From Planctomycetaceae bacterium (GTDB lineage Bacteria > Planctomycetota > Planctomycetia > Pirellulales > UBA1268): a stretch of 5,094 nt of DNA. The position numbers were made by a program, and so were the translations under genes. Below, one piece after another: positions 1 through 5,094 of the stretch; position 1 is the stretch's first letter, and the number at the start of each line of letters is the position of its first letter. The notes under the pieces are model-generated. The model worked only from the letters and a program-made list of their open reading frames with translations. It did no database searches and had not been told where the DNA came from. Location of the stretch: assembly GCA_003509235.1 (NCBI GenBank), contig DONH01000303.1:1-5094 (forward strand). Direction: 5' to 3'.

Positions 1-1918
1 GAGCCTCTTCTAACGGCAAGAGGTTTGCTGATACAACCGCCGCTTCTAGCGTGCGTTCATTCACCATTGCTTCAATATCCCGGAGCGTTTCCTGACCAAC
101 GGGTGAAGCGTGACTGAAATCGAATCGCAATAAGTCACCATCAACTTTTGAGCCTTGCTGTACGGCGTGTGGCCCGAGAAAATGCTGTAACGCAGCATGG
201 ACAAGGTGTGTTGCCGTATGGGCTCGTCGAATTGCTTTGCGTCGACCTTCGTCTACGTGAGCATGAACCTCTTGTCCAAGTTCGATTGAACCTTCGCGTA
301 GAACGCCGCAGTGAAGAAAGAAATCACCTTCTCTTTGGGTGTCGATAACTTCGAATTTACCATTCGGTCCCTCGATCCATCCAGTGTCGCCAACCTGTCC
401 TCCAGATTCACCGTAGAAGCAGGTTTTGTCTAGGATGACAGTAATGAGTTGATCTGTGCTGTGCTCAATTGCTGGCGGTACAGCGTCTGCTTCTGTCAGT
501 GATTCGCAGAGACGATTTTGTGCGATAATGCCGACGATGTTGCCGGTTGTTCTGGCGGATTCATAGCCGACAAAATCTGATCCATGCATTGCTTTCTTTA
601 ACGCATCAAGCGGTCCAGAGGCGAATACTTCTCCCCGAGTGCCAGCCCCAGATTTCTTTCCGTGTGCTTCCATGGCGTCCCGAAAGCCGTTCCAGTCAAA
701 AGCGCAATTCCTTTCAGCGGCCAGTGTTTCAAGAAGTTCCGGGGGAAAGCCATACGTTGTATAGAGTTCAGCGGCATCCTCGCCACCGACCAGACCGCCA
801 CCCGTTGAACGAATTCCGTCAAAAAGTTTGTTGATGCGCGTGAGGCCACCGCCAATGGTTGCTAGGAAAGACTCTTCTTCTCGTTTTATTACGCTTGTGA
901 CATGCTCAACAGTTTCAGCCAACTCTGGATACGAGTGTGTCATTTGCGTTACGACCGCCGGGGGGAGTGTGTGAAGAAATGGATCTCGCATGCCCAGTTG
1001 CCAGCCATCGAGTACGGCCCTCCGTAAAAGCCGTTTGACGACATACTTTTCTTCATTGTTTCCCGGTAGCACATTCTCGTGAATAGCAAATGTGCAGGCT
1101 CGAACATGGTCAGTGATTCGGCGTATCCGGCGGCCGTTGTCGTCGTCGGCTATGTATGTCTGCTTACAGGTTTCAGCGACAGTTTCAACGATGGGCAAAA
1201 GAATATCGATATGGAAGTTGCTGTCGACTCCCTGAAGCATCGCGCATGTGCGCTCCAGCCCCATACCAGTGTCGATGTTCCGGCTTGGAAGTGGTCGAAG
1301 GTTATCGGGTGGATCACCAATTCGGTTATGCTGCGTAAAAACTAGATTCCAGATTTCAACTTCGCTGCCATTTGGCATTCGGTAGAAAACTTCACTACAA
1401 GGCCCGCAGACGCCATCGGGGCCTCGGGAAGGAGCACCTGCCGGCCAGAAATTGTCATCTTCACCCATTCGTGTAATACGGGTTGATGGCACTCCGATCT
1501 CGTCAGACCAGATACAATATGCCTCGTCGTCGTCTTCATAAACGGTTATTGAAAGTAGCTCTGGAGCTATGTTCAACCAATCGCGGCTCGTAAGAAATTC
1601 CCAGGCCCAGAGAATTGCTTCACGCTTAAAGTAGTCACCAAAGCTAAAGTTGCCTAGCATCTCAAAAAACGTATGATGCCGTGGTGTTCGCCCAACGTTT
1701 TCAATGTCTCCGGTTCTCAGACATTTTTGGCAGGATGTTGCTCGCGTGAAGTCGAGCTTGCATTTCCCCAGGAAATGATCCTTAAATTGATTCATGCCGG
1801 CTGGCGTGAATAACACGGAAGGGTCCCACCGTGGAACAAGCACATCGCTTGGCCTACGGGTGCAACCTTTTGATTCAAAAAAGGCAAGATACGCTTCTCT
1901 GAGATCATCTGCCTTCAT
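1..1918 (-). CDS. alaS: Alanyl-tRNA synthetase, N-terminal 639 codons (3' end outside window)
   Basis: The enzyme charges tRNA-Ala with alanine in the cytoplasm and hydrolyses mischarged Ser/Gly-tRNA-Ala. The frame is open from 1918 to the window edge with no internal stop; one base of the next codon remains at position 1. Visible in order: the class II catalytic core with motif 2 RHHTFFEMLGNFSFGDYFK (residues 80-98), CGPCSE (171-176), WNLVFTQ (190-196) and motif 3 NIDTGMGLER (214-223); the helical tRNA-recognition region with KRLLRRAV (295-302); then the editing domain with FYGESGGQVGD (501-511) and the zinc/editing motif HTATH (567-571). The remaining editing-domain residues and the C-Ala domain lie beyond the window (family length is about 870 residues). 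I chose the ATG at 1918 because MKADDLREAYLAFFESKG aligns with the usual family N-terminus and has GGAG upstream. An in-frame ATG at 1960 would add 14 unusual residues and has no ribosome binding site. No frameshift or missing catalytic motif is seen. Confidence 0.97.
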   Translation of the reverse strand, partial: MKADDLREAYLAFFESKGCTRRPSDVLVPRWDPSVLFTPAGMNQFKDHFLGKCKLDFTRATSCQKCLRTGDIENVGRTPRHHTFFEMLGNFSFGDYFKREAILWAWEFLTSRDWLNIAPELLSITVYEDDDEAYCIWSDEIGVPSTRITRMGEDDNFWPAGAPSRGPDGVCGPCSEVFYRMPNGSEVEIWNLVFTQHNRIGDPPDNLRPLPSRNIDTGMGLERTCAMLQGVDSNFHIDILLPIVETVAETCKQTYIADDDNGRRIRRITDHVRACTFAIHENVLPGNNEEKYVVKRLLRRAVLDGWQLGMRDPFLHTLPPAVVTQMTHSYPELAETVEHVTSVIKREEESFLATIGGGLTRINKLFDGIRSTGGGLVGGEDAAELYTTYGFPPELLETLAAERNCAFDWNGFRDAMEAHGKKSGAGTRGEVFASGPLDALKKAMHGSDFVGYESARTTGNIVGIIAQNRLCESLTEADAVPPAIEHSTDQLITVILDKTCFYGESGGQVGDTGWIEGPNGKFEVIDTQREGDFFLHCGVLREGSIELGQEVHAHVDEGRRKAIRRAHTATHLVHAALQHFLGPHAVQQGSKVDGDLLRFDFSHASPVGQETLRDIEAMVNERTLEAAVVSANLLPLEEA

Positions 1919-1929
1919 CAGTTTCTTTG

Positions 1930-1933
1930 CTCC
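1930..1933 (-). promoter_or_regulatory. Shine-Dalgarno for alaS (GGAG)
   Basis: GGAG lies 11 bases before the ATG at 1918. The spacing is slightly long but it is the only purine-rich match near either candidate start. The in-frame ATG at 1960 is preceded by TATAGTGCGAT, which has no anti-SD complementarity, so this site supports the shorter protein. Confidence 0.5.
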
Positions 1934-1965
1934 GGAACGTGTCGGGATTATTGGGGACATATCGC

Positions 1966-1971
1966 ACTATA
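1966..1971 (-). promoter_or_regulatory. Possible -10 hexamer for alaS (TATAGT)
   Basis: TATAGT matches TATAAT at five of six positions and lies 48 bases upstream of the ATG at 1918, just beyond the recA terminator. Transcription would start near 1959-1960, which would exclude the upstream ATG at 1960. No good -35 box is present at 16-18 bases, so this is a weak call. It rests mainly on alaS needing its own promoter behind a terminator. Confidence 0.3.
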
Positions 1972-2063
1972 CAGAGTCTCGGTGTGTGATACAGTCCAGT
2001 TGTTTTTGCTCGTATGCCGGCTAGCACTGTGAGCATCTAACGCCGTCTTTCAGCATTTCCTCG

Positions 2064-2098
2064 AAAAAACCCCTCAGGAGTCAGAGTCTCCTGAGGGG
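2064..2098 (-). terminator. Rho-independent terminator of recA
   Basis: A perfect 11-bp stem (CCCCTCAGGAG at 2070-2080 paired with CTCCTGAGGGG at 2088-2098) has a 7-base loop (2081-2087). On the minus strand it is followed at once by six T (2069-2064). It lies 66 bases past the recA stop codon and in the right orientation for recA. On the plus strand the stem is followed by CGTGTATGG with no T tract, so it acts one way. It should uncouple alaS from recA transcription. Confidence 0.93.
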
Positions 2099-2108
2099 CG
2101 TGTATGGA

Positions 2109-2133
2109 GTAGATTTCTTAAGAAAGTATCTAC
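2109..2133 (-). repeat. Inverted repeat / small stem-loop in the recA 3' UTR
   Basis: GTAGAT (2109-2114) is complementary to ATCTAC (2128-2133). Between them is TTCTTAAGAA (2115-2124), itself a palindrome; with its flanking bases it gives the perfect 12-bp palindrome TTTCTTAAGAAA (2114-2125). The RNA could fold as a 6-bp outer stem and a short inner stem with a TTAA loop and a three-base bulge. It sits between the recA stop and the terminator. It could help define the mRNA 3' end, be a protein site, or be chance; no function is shown by the sequence. Confidence 0.4.
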
Positions 2134-2164
2134 AGAATGGCTGGAGTAGGAATGGTGTTTTAGG

Positions 2165-3349
2165 TCACGCCTTCTCCTCCTTTTCAGTTTCCAGGAGAGG
2201 TTCTCGGCTTGTAACGATTTTCTGCCGAATTTCTTCGGCAACGTCTGGATTTTCTTTGAGATAGAGTCGTGCCTTTTCGCGCCCCTGCCCCAAGTGTGAG
2301 TCGTTATAGCGGATCCACGTTCCTGATTTTTCAATCAACTTGGCAGCCAGCCCGAGATCAATCAGATCACCTTCTGTACTAATTCCATCAGCATGCATCA
2401 TGTCAAACTCTGCAATGCGGAAAGGCGGGGCAACTTTGTTTTTGACAACTTTTACACGGACACGTTGCCCAACGACTTCTTCACCATCTTTGAGCGCTCC
2501 AATTCGGCGGACGTCTATCCGGCATGACGAATAGAACTTCAATGCTCGTCCACCGGGCGTTGTTTCTGGGCTACCGAACATGACGCCAATTTTTTCACGT
2601 ATCTGATTAATAAAGATCACGCAGGTCTTACTTTTGGCTATCGCACCTGTAAGTTTCCGCATCGCCTGGCTCATTAGTCGAGCTTGGAGCCCCACAAACG
2701 AATCACCGATCTCACCATCGAGTTCTTTTTGAGGTACGAGAGCCGCAACAGAATCAACGACAATGACATCAACGGCATTTGATTTGATAAGCAATTCTGT
2801 GATATTCATTGCTTCTTCACCACTGGTTGGCTGGCTGACGAGTAGTGTTTCGAGCGTTATGCCAAGTTTCTTTGCCCAGCTTGGATCGAGCGCATGTTCG
2901 GCATCGATAAATGCGGCGACACCACCGTTGGCTTGAGCTGCTGCCACGGCGTGAAGTGCGAGTGTGGTTTTGCCACTCGACTCGGGACCAAAGACTTCGA
3001 TAATTCGACCCCGAGGGAATCCATTTCCACCAAGTGCTAGGTCGACTGAGAGGCTTCCGCTTGGAATACCCGGAACAACTACTGTTGAGTCTGATCCTAG
3101 TGGCATGATGGAGCCTTGACCAAACTCTTTTTCGATCTGTGCAACTGCTGTCTTCAGTACGGGGTTCTTTTCGATGAATGCATCAGCTGAACTTGCCGCA
3201 TTTTTCTTTTTCGTTGATCGGCTACTTGTTTCGGATGCTACGGCCTTCTCTTTCGATTGCTTCGTCTTGGCCATACGTGGTGACGCTCCTTCTTTTTGTG
3301 ATGACGATCCAGATGGTGTCTTGGGTGATTGTTTTACCGCGCTAATCAT
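2165..3349 (-). CDS. recA: RecA recombinase with N-terminal extension
   Basis: RecA is a cytoplasmic ATP-dependent DNA strand-exchange protein for homologous recombination, fork repair and SOS signalling. The 394 residues hold Walker [10 protein letters not shown] (121-129), the catalytic Glu in [10 protein letters not shown] (E151), Walker B VIVVDS (195-200), DNA loop L1 around 209-220 ([12 protein letters not shown]), [14 protein letters not shown] (247-259 region), and loop L2 [14 protein letters not shown] (260-273). Arg, Lys and Glu residues around L1 and L2 match the active family. L2 has Pro265 and Arg268 where the E. coli protein has Thr and Asn. The conserved FGQGSIM begins at residue 76, against about residue 21 in E. 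coli, so residues 1-60 are an extra Ser/Lys-rich, probably disordered segment. The acidic C-terminal tail is short (ETEKEEKA). The ATG at 3349 has AAAGGA seven bases upstream and is the preferred start. The ATG at 3274 (MAKTKQSK, 369 residues) has AAGGAG eleven bases upstream and is a real alternative. The gene has its own promoter and terminator, so it is probably monocistronic. Confidence 0.98.
   Translation of the reverse strand: MISAVKQSPKTPSGSSSQKEGASPRMAKTKQSKEKAVASETSSRSTKKKNAASSADAFIEKNPVLKTAVAQIEKEFGQGSIMPLGSDSTVVVPGIPSGSLSVDLALGGNGFPRGRIIEVFGPESSGKTTLALHAVAAAQANGGVAAFIDAEHALDPSWAKKLGITLETLLVSQPTSGEEAMNITELLIKSNAVDVIVVDSVAALVPQKELDGEIGDSFVGLQARLMSQAMRKLTGAIAKSKTCVIFINQIREKIGVMFGSPETTPGGRALKFYSSCRIDVRRIGALKDGEEVVGQRVRVKVVKNKVAPPFRIAEFDMMHADGISTEGDLIDLGLAAKLIEKSGTWIRYNDSHLGQGREKARLYLKENPDVAEEIRQKIVTSREPLLETEKEEKA
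3286..3291 (-). promoter_or_regulatory. Internal Shine-Dalgarno for an alternative recA start (AAGGAG)
   Basis: AAGGAG, part of the longer AGAAGGAG, lies inside the recA frame and 11 bases before the in-frame ATG at 3274 (residue 26 of the long form). The match to the anti-SD is stronger than at the upstream start, although the spacing is longer. It could give a second RecA form of 369 residues, or be the only true start. Confidence 0.4.
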
Positions 3350-3356
3350 TATCGAG

Positions 3357-3362
3357 TCCTTT
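3357..3362 (-). promoter_or_regulatory. Shine-Dalgarno for the first recA start (AAAGGA)
   Basis: AAAGGA is followed by seven bases (CTCGATA) and then the ATG at 3349. Match and spacing are both good, which is why the 394-residue form is annotated despite its long extra N-terminus. Confidence 0.6.
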
Positions 3363-3381
3363 CAACGATTCTTTCTGCGCG

Positions 3382-3405
3382 AATGCCACCATTACGACAG
3401 GCATT
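3382..3405 (-). repeat. Inverted repeat in the recA leader (AATGCC, 12 bases, GGCATT)
   Basis: On the minus strand AATGCC (3405-3400) and GGCATT (3387-3382) are perfect 6-bp complements separated by 12 bases. The element ends 32 bases before the recA ATG at 3349. It could be an operator with two half-sites or a hairpin in the mRNA leader close to the ribosome binding site. A 6-bp dyad can also arise by chance in a leader this long. Confidence 0.3.
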
Positions 3406-3553
3406 GAAACAAAAGTGTGACCAATTCTTTGAAAAACGGCTACGCCACACAGGTTAGTTTTGAATCTTTGCAATAAATTAGGTTTGCATTCGCGTATCTC
3501 AACCAAGCGAAGGGCACACACCACATCGCACAATCACCCCCACACGCTGAAGG

Positions 3554-3567
3554 TGAACATGCGTATA
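3554..3567. promoter_or_regulatory. Degenerate LexA-like (SOS) box beside the recA -10
   Basis: TGAACATGCGTATA matches the Gram-positive LexA consensus CGAACRNRYGTTYC at 11 of 14 positions (counting N). The GAAC half is intact and the GTTY half reads GTAT. It overlaps the -10 hexamer and the expected transcription start, where a repressor would block initiation. No lexA gene is in the window and the box of this lineage is unknown to me, so this is a suggestion only. Confidence 0.25.
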
Positions 3568-3593
3568 GTATCGGCATTTTCCTAGGTTAGCAA
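3565..3593 (-). promoter_or_regulatory. Sigma70-like promoter of recA
   Basis: The -35 hexamer TTGCTA (3593-3588; four of six to TTGACA) and -10 hexamer TACTAT (3570-3565; four of six to TATAAT) are separated by exactly 17 bases. Transcription would start near 3557-3560, giving a leader of about 210 bases. A second candidate nearer the gene, TTGAGA (3502-3497), 16 bases, TAATTT (3480-3475), has a better -35 but a poorer -10. Confidence 0.5.
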
Positions 3594-3656
3594 GTGGAAA
3601 AACCGAGATTTCTATTCTGATGGTGGTATGGTTCCTGTCACACGGCCTTAGAATCG

Positions 3657-4559
3657 TCAAAAGCTAAGCATTTGTCGGTACTCTTTGAATCGCTGGTCGA
3701 CCATTGAGCGATCCAGCTTTTCGAGTCGGTCAAGGCTGAAGTCTTCAACAGTAAAACTGGCAGTAACAGTTCCGTAGGCGAGAGCTTCTTTCAACGCTTG
3801 AGGGTCGAATCGGCCGATTGAGGCAAGGTGCCCCATCATGCCCCCGGCGAAACTGTCACCGGCACCAGTTGGGTCGAGTACTTTTTCGGTTGGGAAGGCT
3901 GGCATGACATACATTTCATGTTCACTAAAAAACATGGCTCCATGCTCACCTTTTTTGATGACTACAAATTTTGGCCCCATCGCGCGTATGGTGTGACCCG
4001 CTCGGACGAGGTTTTCATCCTCCGCGAGTAGTTTTGCCTCGGCGTCATTAAGAACGAGACCGTCAATTTTTTGTAGCAGTTCACCGAGCTCATCTCTTTG
4101 TATGTTGATCCATAGATCCATGGTGTCCGCAACAGTCAATTCAGCATTCTTGGCTTGTTCGAGAACGTTGAGCTGGACTGCAGGGGACGCATTTCCAAGA
4201 AAAAGAAATCGGCAGTCTTGGTGCGATACGCCTAATTTTGGCTGGAATTCATCAAGCACATTCAGATGCACTTCAATGGTTTCGCGGTCATTCATGTTTG
4301 GAAGGTAACGGCCTCGCCATCGGAATGTCTTGCCACCAGGAATTATCTGAAGTCCCGATGTGTCGATTCCCTTTTGTTGAAGCATGGAAGTATGCTCTTC
4401 AGGCCAGTCTTCGCCCACTGCTCCGATTATGCGGACCGGCGAGAAAAAACTTGCTGCATATGAAAAAAATACAGCAGAGCCCCCGAGGACATCGTCTCGC
4501 CTGTCTGTTGGGGTTTCGACGCAATCAAAGGCTACACTTCCAACGACAAGCAGCGGCAT
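3657..4559 (-). CDS. PfkB/ribokinase-family kinase, substrate unassigned
   Basis: This 300-residue cytoplasmic protein belongs to the family that phosphorylates sugars, nucleosides or related small molecules with ATP. The N-terminal strand LLVVGSVAFD (3-12) and the GGSA turn (26-29) match the substrate-binding end. The central part includes LVLNDAEAKLL (168-178) and VVIKKGEHG (199-207). The second PfkB signature DPTGAGDSFAGG (229-240) contains the anion-hole Gly-Ala-Gly and catalytic base Asp235. Length is normal for the family and nothing is missing. The start ATG at 4559 has AAGGAG six bases upstream (4571-4566); an overlapping ATG at 4564 is out of frame and too close to that site. The opening GSVAFDCVETP with GGSAVFFSYAASFF resembles a conserved group annotated only as sugar kinase or PfkB kinase. 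Ribokinase, fructokinase or adenosine kinase activity cannot be told apart here. It follows gltX by 115 bases and may be cotranscribed with it. Confidence 0.9.
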   Translation of the reverse strand: MPLLVVGSVAFDCVETPTDRRDDVLGGSAVFFSYAASFFSPVRIIGAVGEDWPEEHTSMLQQKGIDTSGLQIIPGGKTFRWRGRYLPNMNDRETIEVHLNVLDEFQPKLGVSHQDCRFLFLGNASPAVQLNVLEQAKNAELTVADTMDLWINIQRDELGELLQKIDGLVLNDAEAKLLAEDENLVRAGHTIRAMGPKFVVIKKGEHGAMFFSEHEMYVMPAFPTEKVLDPTGAGDSFAGGMMGHLASIGRFDPQALKEALAYGTVTASFTVEDFSLDRLEKLDRSMVDQRFKEYRQMLSF

Positions 4560-4674
4560 TCATATCTCCTTCGGAATTTAAAATTTTGATTCATAAACAT
4601 AGCTTTCTGAGAAAACCATTTATCTTCAAATCGAACTGTACCCGTTTCCTGCACCGTGCGCCTACCAAAGTTTT
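4560..4674. other. AT-rich gap between gltX and the kinase gene
   Basis: The 115-base gap holds the kinase ribosome binding site (AAGGAG at 4571-4566), an AAAATTTT palindrome near 4580-4587 and an 11-base dyad TTTCTGAGAAA (4604-4614). I see no hairpin followed by a T tract after gltX and no well-spaced promoter, so readthrough from gltX into the kinase gene is possible but not shown. Confidence 0.5.
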
Positions 4675-5094
4675 TTATTGACAGAATTCGAGAGCAGCGC
4701 GGAGTCGATCCAGAGATTTTTCACGACCTAAAATAACGAGGCAGTCATAGAGCCCTGGCCCGACTGTTGTCCCTGTTACCGCCACACGCACCGGGTGGAT
4801 AAGATCGCCGACCTTCTTCCCTGCATGTTCAACAACAGACTTGAGGGCAGATTCGAGCGTTTCAGGATGGAATAGCTCAATCGCTTCAATGTGCTCGATG
4901 AAACGTTTGAGCAGATTTGCAGTTCCGGGCTTCGCCAATCTTTTAGTTACAGCTGCGGGATCCAGCACCAAGTCTTTCACAAGGAAAAAGGTGGCATATG
5001 TCAGGATGTCTCCGGCAACCTTGAGACGGTCACCTGATGCTTCAATAATTTGCGCAACGAGACCTTTTATCTCATCAGTTATCGGCTCGTCAAC
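4675..5094 (-). CDS. gltX: Glutamyl-tRNA synthetase, C-terminal 139 codons (5' end outside window)
   Basis: The enzyme attaches glutamate to tRNA-Glu in the cytoplasm. Only the C-terminal anticodon-binding helical domain is present. It is recognised from the segment GDRLKVAGDILTYATFF (residues 21-37 of the visible part), followed by a KRLAKPG motif and a closing region IHPVRVAVTGTTVGPGLYDCLVILG that is typical of the GltX C-terminus. The frame is open across the window edge and the stop TAA is at 4677-4675. A GTG at 4980 could be mistaken for a start, but the homologous sequence continues upstream of it in frame, so it is an internal valine. The catalytic Rossmann domain with HIGH and KMSKS lies outside the window. 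Some bacteria have a second, GluQ-type or tRNA-Gln-specific copy; this part cannot tell discriminating from non-discriminating enzymes. Confidence 0.95.
   Translation of the reverse strand, partial: VDEPITDEIKGLVAQIIEASGDRLKVAGDILTYATFFLVKDLVLDPAAVTKRLAKPGTANLLKRFIEHIEAIELFHPETLESALKSVVEHAGKKVGDLIHPVRVAVTGTTVGPGLYDCLVILGREKSLDRLRAALEFCQ

Larger units (their letters stand above)
3350..3656. other. Non-coding region between the kinase gene and recA
   Basis: These 307 bases contain the recA promoter and leader. Reading toward recA: about 60 bases of kinase 3' region with no clear hairpin-plus-T terminator (TTTTT near 3598-3602 lacks a convincing stem), the promoter at 3565-3593, and a leader of about 200 bases. 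The leader holds an inverted repeat (3382-3405) and two direct TTTGCA copies on the plus strand (about 3468-3473 and 3483-3488). A 63-codon frame from a TTG at 3533 that ends just inside recA is judged not to be a gene. No RNA gene or known riboswitch was recognised. Confidence 0.7.

Noticed and set aside
598..855. A short minus-strand frame inside alaS that could suggest a broken or overlapping gene.
   Set aside because: alaS is open in its own frame throughout this interval with all expected motifs; the frame is a shadow.
1919..1960. The ATG at 1960 as the alaS start, adding 14 residues.
   Set aside because: There is no ribosome binding site, the extra residues do not fit the family N-terminus, and a possible -10 lies immediately upstream so it may not even be in the mRNA.
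3342..3533. A 63-codon minus-strand frame in the recA leader whose stop overlaps the recA start by 8 bases (ATGATTAG), suggesting a coupled leader gene.
   Set aside because: It begins at a TTG with no properly spaced ribosome binding site, the peptide resembles no family I know, and the overlap with recA can arise by chance.
3350..3600. Proteobacterial SOS boxes (CTGT-N8-ACAG or GTTC-N7-GTTC) upstream of recA.
   Set aside because: CTGT and GTTC half-sites occur but none has a correctly spaced partner.
3598..3656. A terminator after the kinase gene using the TTTTT at about 3602-3598.
   Set aside because: The best complementary segments next to it are only about 5 bp and too far apart to form a stable stem at the T run.
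4238..4681. A 147-codon plus-strand frame running antisense to the kinase gene and into the gltX gap.
   Set aside because: It is the complement of a well-supported gene, its translation looks random (rich in Arg, Ser, His, Cys) and it lacks a convincing start region.
4675..4980. A separate 101-residue protein starting at the GTG at 4980.
   Set aside because: The sequence upstream is in frame and continues the GltX anticodon-binding domain to the window edge, so this is the C-terminus of a larger gene.

Overview
The window is an ordinary housekeeping stretch of a bacterial chromosome. Four protein genes lie on the minus strand, so transcription runs from high to low coordinates: the 3' end of gltX (glutamyl-tRNA synthetase), a PfkB-family small-molecule kinase of unassigned substrate, recA (homologous recombinase), and the first 639 codons of alaS (alanyl-tRNA synthetase), which runs off the low-coordinate edge. 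I see no transposase, phage gene, CRISPR array, tRNA, rRNA or defence gene.

The source looks like a planctomycete or a relative from the same superphylum, judged from memory of protein wording: the RecA L2 segment reads [22 protein letters not shown], and AlaRS carries CQKCLRTGDIENVG and RRAVLDGWQLGM. This is an inference from recognition, not a search. Base composition is moderate and even across the window, with no sign of transferred DNA.

Layout, in order of transcription. gltX (end of window to 4675) is followed by an AT-rich gap of 115 bases and then the kinase (4559-3657), which has a strong AAGGAG ribosome binding site. Next comes a 307-base non-coding region. It holds a sigma70-like promoter (TTGCTA, 17 bases, TACTAT), a degenerate LexA-like box beside the -10, and a leader of about 200 bases. 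recA (3349-2165) has a long Lys/Ser-rich N-terminal extension and two plausible starts, each with its own ribosome binding site. A textbook rho-independent terminator (2064-2098) closes the recA unit. alaS starts at 1918, probably from its own weak promoter.

The genes do not form one pathway. Two tRNA synthetases flank a kinase and the recombinase. recA followed by alaS recalls the recA-recX-alaS order of enterobacteria, but recX is absent and a terminator separates the two genes. The most interesting points are the regulation of recA, its two-start N-terminus, and the unknown substrate of the kinase. I found no convincing new biological system.
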